64,000 nucleotides of DNA from Azotimanducus sp963663145. Lineage in GTDB: Bacteria > Pseudomonadota > Gammaproteobacteria > Pseudomonadales > Azotimanducaceae. Shown here piece after piece: positions 51,976-59,519 of the stretch (position 1 is the stretch's first letter; each line of letters opens with the position of its first letter). Under the pieces are notes generated by a model that searched no databases, was not told the DNA's origin, and worked only from the letters and a program-made list of their open reading frames with translations. A program made the position numbers and the translations under genes. The stretch spans positions 1 through 64,000 of the forward strand of contig OY760134.1 of the NCBI GenBank assembly GCA_963663145.1. The letters run 5' to 3'.

Positions 51976-53529
51976 CTACCAAGCTCCGGTGGATTTGAAC
52001 TTCTCGAGCGCTTCTCGCATGTAGCTCACGATCTCGTCGTTGTATTCGCCGGTCTCTTCAATGCGCTTCATGAAATCGCCATGTTCGGCGTGCATCCAAG
52101 ACAAGAGCGCGGCTTCAAAGGCAAGCACCTTGTCCACCTCGATGTCTTCCAGATACCTCTCATTGGCTGCGAACAGCACCAAGCCCATTTCCGCCACCGT
52201 CATGGGAGAGAACTGCTTCTGTTTCATGAGTTCGGTCACGCGCTGGCCGTGCTCAAGCTGTTTGCGCGTCGCCTCGTCGAGTTCCGAGGCGAATTGCGAG
52301 AAGGCCGCCAAGTCCCGATATTGAGCAAGCGCCAACTTGATGCCGCCGCTGATCTTGCGCATGAAGGGCACCTGAGCGTCGCCGCCGACACGCGACACCG
52401 AGGTGCCCGGCGCCATGGCCGGCCGTATGCCCGAATTAAACAGTTCGGTTTCGAGAAAGATCTGGCCATCCGTGATGGAGATCACATTGGTAGGGACGAA
52501 CGCGGAGATGTCGCCGGCCTGGGTCTCAATGATCGGCAGCGCGGTGAGTGACCCCGTTCTTCCTTTCACCTCGCCATTGGTGAAGGCTTCGACGTAGGCT
52601 TCGTTCACCTTGGCGGCTCGCTCAAGTAGCCTTGAGTGCAAATAGAAGACATCGCCCGGATAGGCTTCGCGGCCTGGTGGTCGCCGAAGCAAGAGTGAAA
52701 TCTGGCGATAGGCCCAGGCCTGCTTGGTGAGGTCGTCGTAAATGATCAGCGCGTCTTCGCCCCGATCCCTGAAATACTCGCCCATGGTGCAGCCGGTATA
52801 GGCCGATATGTACTGCATGGGGGCCGGCTCCGACGCGCCGGCCGCCACCACAATGGTGTGCTCCATGGCACCGTGCTCTTCGAGGGTGCGAACGATGTTG
52901 GCAATGGTGGATTGCTTCTGCCCAATGGCAACGTAGATGCACTTGATGCCGGTTCCCTTCTGATTGATGATGGCATCAATGACAATGGCGGTTTTGCCCG
53001 TTTGCCGGTCGCCAATGATCAATTCCCGCTGACCGCGGCCGATGGGCACCATGGCATCAATTGACTTCAAGCCGATCTGCACCGGCTTGTCCACGGATTG
53101 TCTGGCGATCACGCCGGGTGCCACCTTCTCCACCGCATCGGTTTCCGTCACACCATGCGGCCCCTTGCCGTCTATCGGATTGCCAAGTGCGTCGACAACG
53201 CGGCCCAAGAGCCCCGCGCCCACCGGCACCTCGAAAATGCGCTGCGTACAGCGCGCGCTCATGCCTTCCGAGAGCAGCTTATAGTCGCCGAGCACCACCG
53301 CACCGACCGAATCCCGTTCGAGGTTAAGGGCCATGCCAAATATCCCGCCCTCAAACTCGATCATTTCGCCGTATTGAACGTCGCCCAAGCCATGAATGCG
53401 CACGATGCCGTCAGAGACGGACACTATGGTGCCCTGATTGCTCGGCACCGCAGAAATGTCCAGCCCCTCTATTCGCTCGCGAATGAGGTCGCTGATTTCG
53501 GAAGAGCTCAGCTCAAGTCCACTTGCCAC
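51976..53529 (-). CDS. atpA: ATP synthase F1 alpha subunit
   Basis: This 517-residue subunit has Walker A GDRQTGKTA, the DELSAEED-type region replaced by the alpha-specific ending, and the Arg finger in ISVSRVGG-like SVSRVGGDAQ. Length and motifs match E. coli AtpA (513). Confidence 0.97.
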   Translation of the reverse strand: MASGLELSSSEISDLIRERIEGLDISAVPSNQGTIVSVSDGIVRIHGLGDVQYGEMIEFEGGIFGMALNLERDSVGAVVLGDYKLLSEGMSARCTQRIFEVPVGAGLLGRVVDALGNPIDGKGPHGVTETDAVEKVAPGVIARQSVDKPVQIGLKSIDAMVPIGRGQRELIIGDRQTGKTAIVIDAIINQKGTGIKCIYVAIGQKQSTIANIVRTLEEHGAMEHTIVVAAGASEPAPMQYISAYTGCTMGEYFRDRGEDALIIYDDLTKQAWAYRQISLLLRRPPGREAYPGDVFYLHSRLLERAAKVNEAYVEAFTNGEVKGRTGSLTALPIIETQAGDISAFVPTNVISITDGQIFLETELFNSGIRPAMAPGTSVSRVGGDAQVPFMRKISGGIKLALAQYRDLAAFSQFASELDEATRKQLEHGQRVTELMKQKQFSPMTVAEMGLVLFAANERYLEDIEVDKVLAFEAALLSWMHAEHGDFMKRIEETGEYNDEIVSYMREALEKFKSTGAW

Positions 53530-53558
53530 TTGTTATTTCTCCTGTGTACTAATTTTGG

Positions 53559-54119
53559 CTACGCCGCCCTTTGGCGAAGACTCTCGCCAAGGCGTGAGAG
53601 CCGACCACGAAGACTGCCGTCGACCACCTCATCGCCGTAGCGAATCACGGCGCCGCCGATAAGTTCCGGAGCCACCTGTTCGTGAATTTCCACTTGCCCT
53701 CTCAAGCGTTGGGAGAGCCTTTCTTCGAGCCGTGCACGTTGGGTTTTCTCAAGCGCATAGGCTGTGGCGACAAACACTTGATGGCGCTTTTGCGCTGCGG
53801 CTTTGAGTCGTTCAAATTCATCCGAAACCTCCGCAAGCACGTCAAGGCGCTTATTGAGGCCGAGCAAGCGCACGAAATTGCGCAGCTCCGTGGGCGTCGA
53901 ACCCGCCTCGCCCTCGGATTCAATGAGATCGAGCAGATGGTGCGATTTGACTTCTCCGGGAAGCGCCGGATCCGCCAGCATCCGCGCGATTGTTGAGTGA
54001 CCTGCGATCTCTGATAGGCGAGCGAGCTGTGCCGACCAGAAATCAAGCGCCTGATTTCGTGACGCAAGATCAAAAAGCGCCGCCGCATAGGGCCGAGCGA
54101 TTGTGCGGCTGATCGCCAT
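53559..54119 (-). CDS. atpH: ATP synthase F1 delta subunit
   Basis: This 186-residue stator subunit begins ISRTIARPYAAALFDLA and ends with the GGAVIRYGDEVVDGSLRGRLSRL signature. It lies 5 bp behind atpF. Confidence 0.95.
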   Translation of the reverse strand: MAISRTIARPYAAALFDLASRNQALDFWSAQLARLSEIAGHSTIARMLADPALPGEVKSHHLLDLIESEGEAGSTPTELRNFVRLLGLNKRLDVLAEVSDEFERLKAAAQKRHQVFVATAYALEKTQRARLEERLSQRLRGQVEIHEQVAPELIGGAVIRYGDEVVDGSLRGRLSRLGESLRQRAA

Positions 54120-54124
54120 GACGG

Positions 54125-54595
54125 CTAGAGTTCCTCCACCAATTCGTCGAGCAGACGATCATGCGCCTTGCGATCAATGCTCGCGCCGAGCACTCGTTCG
54201 GCGCCAAGCACAGTCAATTCCGCGACAGTCGCGCGCAGGGACTCTCGCGCCCGGTTTCGATCCTGCTCGATTTCGACCTGCGCGGATTGCTTGACGCGCT
54301 CGCTCTCTTCTTCGGCCTTGGCGCGCGCTTCTTCAATCATCTGATTGCCACGTACCCGCGCCCGTTCGAGAATGTCCTTGGATTCGTTTCGCGCCTCGGA
54401 AATCTGCTTTTCGGCCTCTTCGCTCGCTTCGGTAAGCCGACGCTCCGATTGCTCCGCCGCTTCAAGTCCCTTGGCGATGTTCTCTTGGCGCGTGCGCATG
54501 GCCTCGATGATGAATGGCCAGATAAAGCGCCAGCAGAACCATACAAAGATTGCAAAAGCAACCATTTGCAGGGCGAGGGTCAAATTGATGTTCAT
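54125..54595 (-). CDS. atpF: ATP synthase Fo b subunit
   Basis: This 156-residue peripheral-stalk subunit has one N-terminal membrane helix (MNINLTLALQMVAFAIFVWFC) followed by a long charged coiled coil rich in Glu, Ala and Arg. Length equals the E. coli protein (156). Confidence 0.96.
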   Translation of the reverse strand: MNINLTLALQMVAFAIFVWFCWRFIWPFIIEAMRTRQENIAKGLEAAEQSERRLTEASEEAEKQISEARNESKDILERARVRGNQMIEEARAKAEEESERVKQSAQVEIEQDRNRARESLRATVAELTVLGAERVLGASIDRKAHDRLLDELVEEL

Positions 54596-54627
54596 GCTCG
54601 CTACCCCGCTTGTCGGCTACCGCCTGA

Positions 54628-54864
54628 TTAAGCGACCGCAAAGAGCGTGTAGAGGCCGATGCCCACCGCGATCATCGGCACAGCATCGACAAGCCCAAGC
54701 GCAATAAAGAGTTGTACGCGCAGCATGGGCAGGAGTTCAGGCTGTCGTGCGACACCCTCCAAGAACTTGCCGCCGAGTACGCCGGTGCCTATAGCGGCCC
54801 CGACAGCGCCAAGGCCCATGAGCAGACCGCCAGCGATAAACAGGATGGAGTTTGCGATTTCCAT
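54628..54864 (-). CDS. atpE: ATP synthase Fo c subunit
   Basis: This 78-residue hairpin proteolipid has the glycine-rich first helix GAVGAAIGTGVLGG, the polar loop ARQPE and the proton-carrying Asp in GLVDAVPMIAVGIG. The residues around the Asp are those of H+-type rather than Na+-type rings. Confidence 0.97.
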   Translation of the reverse strand: MEIANSILFIAGGLLMGLGAVGAAIGTGVLGGKFLEGVARQPELLPMLRVQLFIALGLVDAVPMIAVGIGLYTLFAVA

Positions 54865-54923
54865 GAGTTGGGTTCTCCTAGGATTTGAAAATGATGTCTT
54901 GTCCGTGAATGTGGCGAAGCGGG

Positions 54924-55781
54924 CTAATGCGCGCCTTCCTCTTCGCCGTGGGTGTCATAAGCCTGCGCTATGTAGACGGTGGTCAATACCGCGAAAATGA
55001 ATGCCTGCAAGGTGATGATCAGCACATGAAACACGGCCCATCCCCACTGCAGGGCGCCGGCGAGCGGCGCCGTCAACCAGCTCGAGTACATGAGGGCGAT
55101 GAGTATGAAGATCATCTCTCCGGCGTAGAGGTTGCCGAACAGGCGTAATCCAAGCGATAAGGGCTTGGAGAGCAGCGTGACGCCTTCGAGCACCAGATTG
55201 ACCGGCGCCAGAAACTTTGGAAAGGGCTGGAAGGCGAGTTCAGAGACAAACCCGCCGAGCCCTTTTTGCCGCACACTGAAGTAGAGCACCAGCATGAAGA
55301 CGAAGAGCGCCATACCAAGTGTGATATTCGGATCGGTGGTGGGGACGATCTTCATGTAAGGAATGCCGATTAGCACCGCCGCATGAGGGATGAGATCCAC
55401 CGGCACCAAGTCCATGAGGTTCATGAGGAACACCCACACGAATATGGTCAGTGCCAAGGGCGCGATCATTGAATTGCTATGGCGAAAAATATCTTTCACC
55501 AGGTCGTCGATAAAATCTATGATGGCTTCAACGCCGTTTTGAAGCCCACCCGGAACCCCGGATGTGGCACGTCGGGCGACCGCATAGAAAATGCCGCAAA
55601 ACACCACCCCGAGCATCAGGCTCCAAGCCATCGAATCGACGTGAATAGCCATGAAGCCCATGTCCGCGGCCTGTTCCGCATTCGCCGCAAAGCCCCAACT
55701 CCCATCCGGATGCCTGCCATAGGTCAGGTTGGTCAAATGGTGACCGATGTATTCCTTGGATGTGTACTCTCCGCTCGCCAT
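54924..55781 (-). CDS. atpB: ATP synthase Fo a subunit
   Basis: This 285-residue membrane subunit forms the proton half-channels, with the essential Arg in LGLRLFGNLYAGE and the conserved last helix with AFIFAVLTTVYIAQA. Slightly longer than E. coli (271). Confidence 0.96.
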   Translation of the reverse strand: MASGEYTSKEYIGHHLTNLTYGRHPDGSWGFAANAEQAADMGFMAIHVDSMAWSLMLGVVFCGIFYAVARRATSGVPGGLQNGVEAIIDFIDDLVKDIFRHSNSMIAPLALTIFVWVFLMNLMDLVPVDLIPHAAVLIGIPYMKIVPTTDPNITLGMALFVFMLVLYFSVRQKGLGGFVSELAFQPFPKFLAPVNLVLEGVTLLSKPLSLGLRLFGNLYAGEMIFILIALMYSSWLTAPLAGALQWGWAVFHVLIITLQAFIFAVLTTVYIAQAYDTHGEEEGAH

Positions 55782-55856
55782 TCGCTCGCTCGTCCTGCTC
55801 GCCTTGTCCCGAGTTCCTTCGGAGTCCCAGCCGATCGCGCTGGTTCCTATGTGTCC

Positions 55857-56369
55857 TCAACCTCGATTGGCCCGGATCGAGTGATAAAGCGCAACCACAA
55901 AGTGCACCAAGACCAGCCCGATCAGGCTTGCAAAGAACCCCAAGGGATTCAATGCTTCGTACCCAACTATGACAATGCCCATCAAAACCAACGTCGCCAA
56001 AAAACGAACGCCTGCCTGCCACAGGTACGCTCTCGCCATGGTTTCTGGGGCCAGACCGACAGCGAGTTTCTGTCGCTGAGCCACCTGCTCCACGGCATCC
56101 TGAGCGCCCTCCGGGACTGCTGTCTGTGCTGCTTCTTCGCGTGTGATCTGCCGAGCAAACCAAGCACCGGGAACAAGCATCACGACTCCACCGAGCAACA
56201 CGGAAAAACCGAGCGCAAGGTCGAACACCAGCAGAACCAGAGATGCCACCGCACATCCCCCCGCTTGGATTGCCAAGACTTTCCAAGGCAATTGCCAGAA
56301 TATGCGGCGGGAAGTGCGCGCATTATAGTTGCCTTGGTGCTTCGGGTTCAAATCCTGAATCAAGTCCAT
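55857..56369 (-). CDS. atpI: ATP synthase accessory protein I
   Basis: This 170-residue protein has four predicted membrane helices (such as GGCAVASLVLLVFDLALGFS and FFASLIGLVLVHFVVALYH). It assists c-ring assembly and magnesium handling. I chose ATG 56369 (MDLIQDLNPKHQ) over the longer frame at 56450, which runs into the P450 3' end. First gene of the ATP synthase operon. The loop between helices 2 and 3 is longer than usual. Confidence 0.85.
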   Translation of the reverse strand: MDLIQDLNPKHQGNYNARTSRRIFWQLPWKVLAIQAGGCAVASLVLLVFDLALGFSVLLGGVVMLVPGAWFARQITREEAAQTAVPEGAQDAVEQVAQRQKLAVGLAPETMARAYLWQAGVRFLATLVLMGIVIVGYEALNPLGFFASLIGLVLVHFVVALYHSIRANRG

Positions 56370-56436
56370 GCACGCGGGAATCTGGGAGGCTGCCAGCTTG
56401 GACGCGCCACAGCCAAATCTTGGCACGCTTACGCGC

Positions 56437-57654
56437 TCAATGGTCTGCACCCGTCTTCACCGGCAGGCTCGTCAGCCCCCTGACGGCAAGGAAGGGACGC
56501 CATGCGATGTCGCCGTCGCGAACAAGGTTTGGCAGGCGAGAGGCCATGATCGGCAAGGTGACTTCGGTTTGCACGCGTGCCATGAACTGTCCCACGCAAG
56601 TGTGCGCGCCGCGACCGAATGCAAGATGGTTGGCTTCCGGCCGACGCTCCGGGTCGAAGCTGCCGGCATTGCTGAACACCGATTCGTCGCGCCCCGCGAA
56701 GGGCAAAGGAAGCACCAGCAGGGTGCCCTTGGGAATGGCCACGCCCTTGAATACAAACTCCTCGCGCACCATACGGTACAGCGTGATGATGCTGGCATAG
56801 CGCAGCCCTTCATTGGTGACCCTCTTGGCGAAGGCATCATCCTCTGCGAGTCGCTGCCAGTCTGCCGGTCGATCCAAGAGTATGTTGACAATCAAGATCA
56901 AAAGGTTCTTGGAGGTGTGATACGCACTGCCGAACAACTGTACGATCAGATCGCACAGTTCTTGTCTGGAAAAGCCGTTTTCGCGTTGCGTCGCCTTGAG
57001 CAGTTGATCGAGGAAATCTTCGGGTTCCCCGTCTGTTCGAGGCCGAAGCTCGCGCTCGCCTATGACGCCGTCGACGAGGTGCAACATGTATTCAATCGCC
57101 TCGTTGAGGCCCGCCAAGATGTCGGGATCCGTGCTGAATCCAGCCCCAAGCACCTCGAGCTTGTGTGCGATCTCTGGAACCGCTTCGGCGGGCGCACCGA
57201 TCAATCGGCACAGGATTGCGACCGGGAAGTGGGCGGCAAACTCGGCGAAGTCAAATCTGCCACGCGGTGCCCATTCTTCCAACAGGGCAGTGAAAGCTTC
57301 CTTGACCATCTGCCGATGCGCTTCTGCGGCGCGCGGCGTAAATGCGGGCGCAATGAGATCCCGAATGCGCTTGTGGTTCTCGTCTGATGTGGCCAGCAGG
57401 AAGCTCGCGTTCCATCTGGCCCAAGCGCCTTTCTGGGCACCCATGAGCGCGACAATGGTCTTGATGGGCGTGTCGAGCTTGTCGTCCATGAGCAGGAGGT
57501 CCCTGATGTCCTGATGGCGCAGCACCACGTAACCTATAGATGCCTTGGCAAGCCAATGTTGCTTGACGGCAGCTTGGTAGTGCGAAAAAGGGTCTTCGCC
57601 AAATACCGGATTGGTGATGTCGATTTCGGGCAATGTCAACTCAGACAAGTTCAC
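56437..57654 (-). CDS. Cytochrome P450 lacking the usual acid-alcohol pair
   Basis: This 405-residue soluble bacterial P450 (CYP) has the heme-binding loop FGRGAHTCVG with the thiolate Cys near residue 359 and the K-helix ExxR as EGLRY (about 287). The I-helix reads LFGSAYHTSKN, where most P450s have AGxDT(T/S). The acidic residue is replaced by His, although a Thr follows. Oxygen activation may therefore be unusual. No ferredoxin or ferredoxin reductase gene is adjacent. It lies 67 bp upstream of atpI on the same strand, an odd position, and may share or contain the ATP synthase promoter. Confidence 0.88.
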   Translation of the reverse strand: MNLSELTLPEIDITNPVFGEDPFSHYQAAVKQHWLAKASIGYVVLRHQDIRDLLLMDDKLDTPIKTIVALMGAQKGAWARWNASFLLATSDENHKRIRDLIAPAFTPRAAEAHRQMVKEAFTALLEEWAPRGRFDFAEFAAHFPVAILCRLIGAPAEAVPEIAHKLEVLGAGFSTDPDILAGLNEAIEYMLHLVDGVIGERELRPRTDGEPEDFLDQLLKATQRENGFSRQELCDLIVQLFGSAYHTSKNLLILIVNILLDRPADWQRLAEDDAFAKRVTNEGLRYASIITLYRMVREEFVFKGVAIPKGTLLVLPLPFAGRDESVFSNAGSFDPERRPEANHLAFGRGAHTCVGQFMARVQTEVTLPIMASRLPNLVRDGDIAWRPFLAVRGLTSLPVKTGADH

Positions 57655-57773
57655 GGCTCTGCTCGGTTAGATCGTCCCTACAAGGTTCAAGCCTACAGGA
57701 TAACAAGAAGAGGACGACTCCCCCTTCGCTCGAAACTCACAATTCTGACGCACACCCAAGCAATTCCTGCGAA

Positions 57774-57802
57774 TTGACAATCTATCTTACGGCTCCTATA
57801 GT
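57774..57802 (+). promoter_or_regulatory. Consensus-like sigma70 promoter upstream of the SagB-type gene
   Basis: TTGACA (57774-57779), 17-bp spacer, TATAGT (57797-57802). Expected transcription start about 57809, 30 bp before the short ORF at 57839 and 180 bp before the annotated SagB-type start. Confidence 0.65.
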
Positions 57803-57838
57803 TGGTTAAGTAGGTAAGTACAATATGGAAGAAGTGCG

Positions 57839-57973
57839 TTGAATGCGACCCGCGAGTTCCTCCTCCCACCCCATGATGCGGGCCCTTGGCCGACAGGTCT
57901 GAATTTAAGCCGCGAGGAGATGTATGACCAAGATGACGAGCTGCTCCCGAATCCACAAGACGGTGCGGCGTAA
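57839..57973 (+). CDS. Short ORF in frame with and directly before the SagB-type gene
   Basis: A 44-codon frame starts at TTG 57839, with GGAAGAAG six bases upstream. It reads NATREFLLPPHDAGPWPTG, continues through NLSREEMYDQDDELLPNPQD and stops at TAA 57971. The same frame then continues, 18 bp later, into the SagB-type protein. It could be a separate peptide (an acidic, proline-rich, leader-like product) or the true N-terminus of the oxidoreductase interrupted by one stop codon. Not listed by homology to anything I know. Confidence 0.4.
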   Translation: MNATREFLLPPHDAGPWPTGLNLSREEMYDQDDELLPNPQDGAA

Positions 57974-57991
57974 TCAGGAATTCCGTCTCCG

Positions 57992-59362
57992 TTGTTCCTT
58001 GATCTTCTAAACGAGCCGTCGATTCAGGCTCGGTTGCGTTCCTCCTTCTCCATTCTGGAAGACGAGGACTCCTTCTATCTGGAGATCGACAATGACCGTC
58101 GCGTGCCGATTGGCGCCTTTGATCGAGGATATGTCTCGGCCAATCAGAAGCTTGCCGTCGGCGCGCCGCTCGCGGCGTTACGCGACCAGGTAATTGCCGA
58201 TAGCGACTCAAGCCGCGCCAGCAGGTACCTGCCATGGCTCAAGCAGCTTGCCGTATTGGGCGTGATCGAATTCCCCTTGGTTGACGAGAATGGCGAGCAG
58301 GCGGTGCTTCTTCCGCAACGAGCCGATTTCGTTCCGGCTTTGGCTGCCGACTCGCCGGCACCCGACATAGAACTGCACCGCTTCGCCTGCCTGCGGCGTG
58401 CCGAAGGCGCTTGGCTGATCGAGATGCCCATGGCGGGAGCTCGCGTGCGCGTCGACAAGCTGCAAGCCTTGGAGCATTCGCTGGTACGCAGAGCCCTATC
58501 GGCAGCCGGTTTTCTTGACCTTCACTTGACCGGCGATGAAGACAACCAACTCGCCCTGCAGCAATGGGAGTTTCACGATCTCGTATTTCACGCCCACCAC
58601 CGAAACGGCTGGCACCGAGATCCCAAAGGCGACCAATTCCCTTTTATTGGCAAGATTGAGCCGCTTCCCGCTGTGCGCCCCCCTTGGCCGGGGGAGCGCA
58701 TTCAACTCAAGTGCGCACCGGAACGCGACGACAGCGAATCCTTCACTTCGGTCTTGGGACGACGCCGATCAGAACGCAAGTACGATGAGTCTGGCCTTAT
58801 CTCGCTTGAGGATCTTGGTGCCTTGCTGGACCGGGCAGCGCGCATACGCGCTTTGGACTGGCGCGATGTCCGCAACCGCGCTGGCACGACCGGTCGTCTC
58901 GAGACCTCGCAACGCCCCTACCCAAGCGGCGGCGCCAGTTATGAGCTTGAGATATACCCTGTCGTGGACCGATGCGATGGCCTCGCAGCGGGTATGTATC
59001 ACTACGACCCGGATGCGCACCAGCTGGTGAAGATCACCGACCGTACCCGGCATGTCGATTCCCTGCTGAGGGAATCTCGGGCATGCACCGGCGATCAGGC
59101 TGATCCGCAGATTCTATTGATTATCGCGGCGCGCTTCGCTCGCGTGATGTGGAAGTACCGATCCAACGGCTACAGCATCATCCTGCGCAACACTGGCACG
59201 CTTTACCAAACCCTGTATCTGGCAGCAACGGAACTGGGGCTCTCGCCTTGCGCGATTGGTGGCGGCGATTCCGCAGTGTTCGCCGAGATCACCGGCCTCG
59301 ATCCGGTCATTGAAGGATCTGTCGGGGAATTCATCTTGGGCGGACTTCCTCAACAGGTATAA
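57992..59362 (+). CDS. SagB/ThcOx-type nitroreductase-fold oxidoreductase
   Basis: This 456-residue protein has an N-terminal 230-residue domain (FYLEIDNDRRVPIGAFDRGYVS, then LPWLKQLAVLGVIEFP) and a C-terminal nitroreductase domain from about residue 250. FMN-site landmarks are LGRRRSERKYDESGLIS, RPYPSGGASYELEIYPVVDR, YHYDPDAHQLVKI and LGLSPCAIGGGD. SagB-type enzymes oxidise azolines to azoles in RiPPs such as streptolysin S. No YcaO/SagC-D cyclodehydratase is present in the window, so its substrate here is unclear. The annotated start is TTG 57992, but the frame extends upstream to 57839 except for one stop. First large gene of the second export locus. Confidence 0.85.
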   Translation: MFLDLLNEPSIQARLRSSFSILEDEDSFYLEIDNDRRVPIGAFDRGYVSANQKLAVGAPLAALRDQVIADSDSSRASRYLPWLKQLAVLGVIEFPLVDENGEQAVLLPQRADFVPALAADSPAPDIELHRFACLRRAEGAWLIEMPMAGARVRVDKLQALEHSLVRRALSAAGFLDLHLTGDEDNQLALQQWEFHDLVFHAHHRNGWHRDPKGDQFPFIGKIEPLPAVRPPWPGERIQLKCAPERDDSESFTSVLGRRRSERKYDESGLISLEDLGALLDRAARIRALDWRDVRNRAGTTGRLETSQRPYPSGGASYELEIYPVVDRCDGLAAGMYHYDPDAHQLVKITDRTRHVDSLLRESRACTGDQADPQILLIIAARFARVMWKYRSNGYSIILRNTGTLYQTLYLAATELGLSPCAIGGGDSAVFAEITGLDPVIEGSVGEFILGGLPQQV

Positions 59363-59519
59363 ACGCTCTGCTTGCCTCGGCGTTGACAGAGCGCCTTGTC
59401 AAGATAGAATGACCACTTAACAAATATGGAATCGCCATAAGCGAAATCGGCTTTCGGACCATGAGCCGCAGGGATCCACCCCCTCAACAAGCGCATCTGC
59501 AACGAGTGAACGTACCACT

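Noticed and set aside
56340..56365. tRNA T-arm-like sequence (GGTTCAAATCC)
   Set aside because: It lies inside the atpI coding start, and no acceptor or anticodon arms can be formed around it.
55479..56483. A 334-residue plus-strand ORF opposite atpB and atpI
   Set aside because: It crosses two clear minus-strand genes and their gap and shows no protein family.
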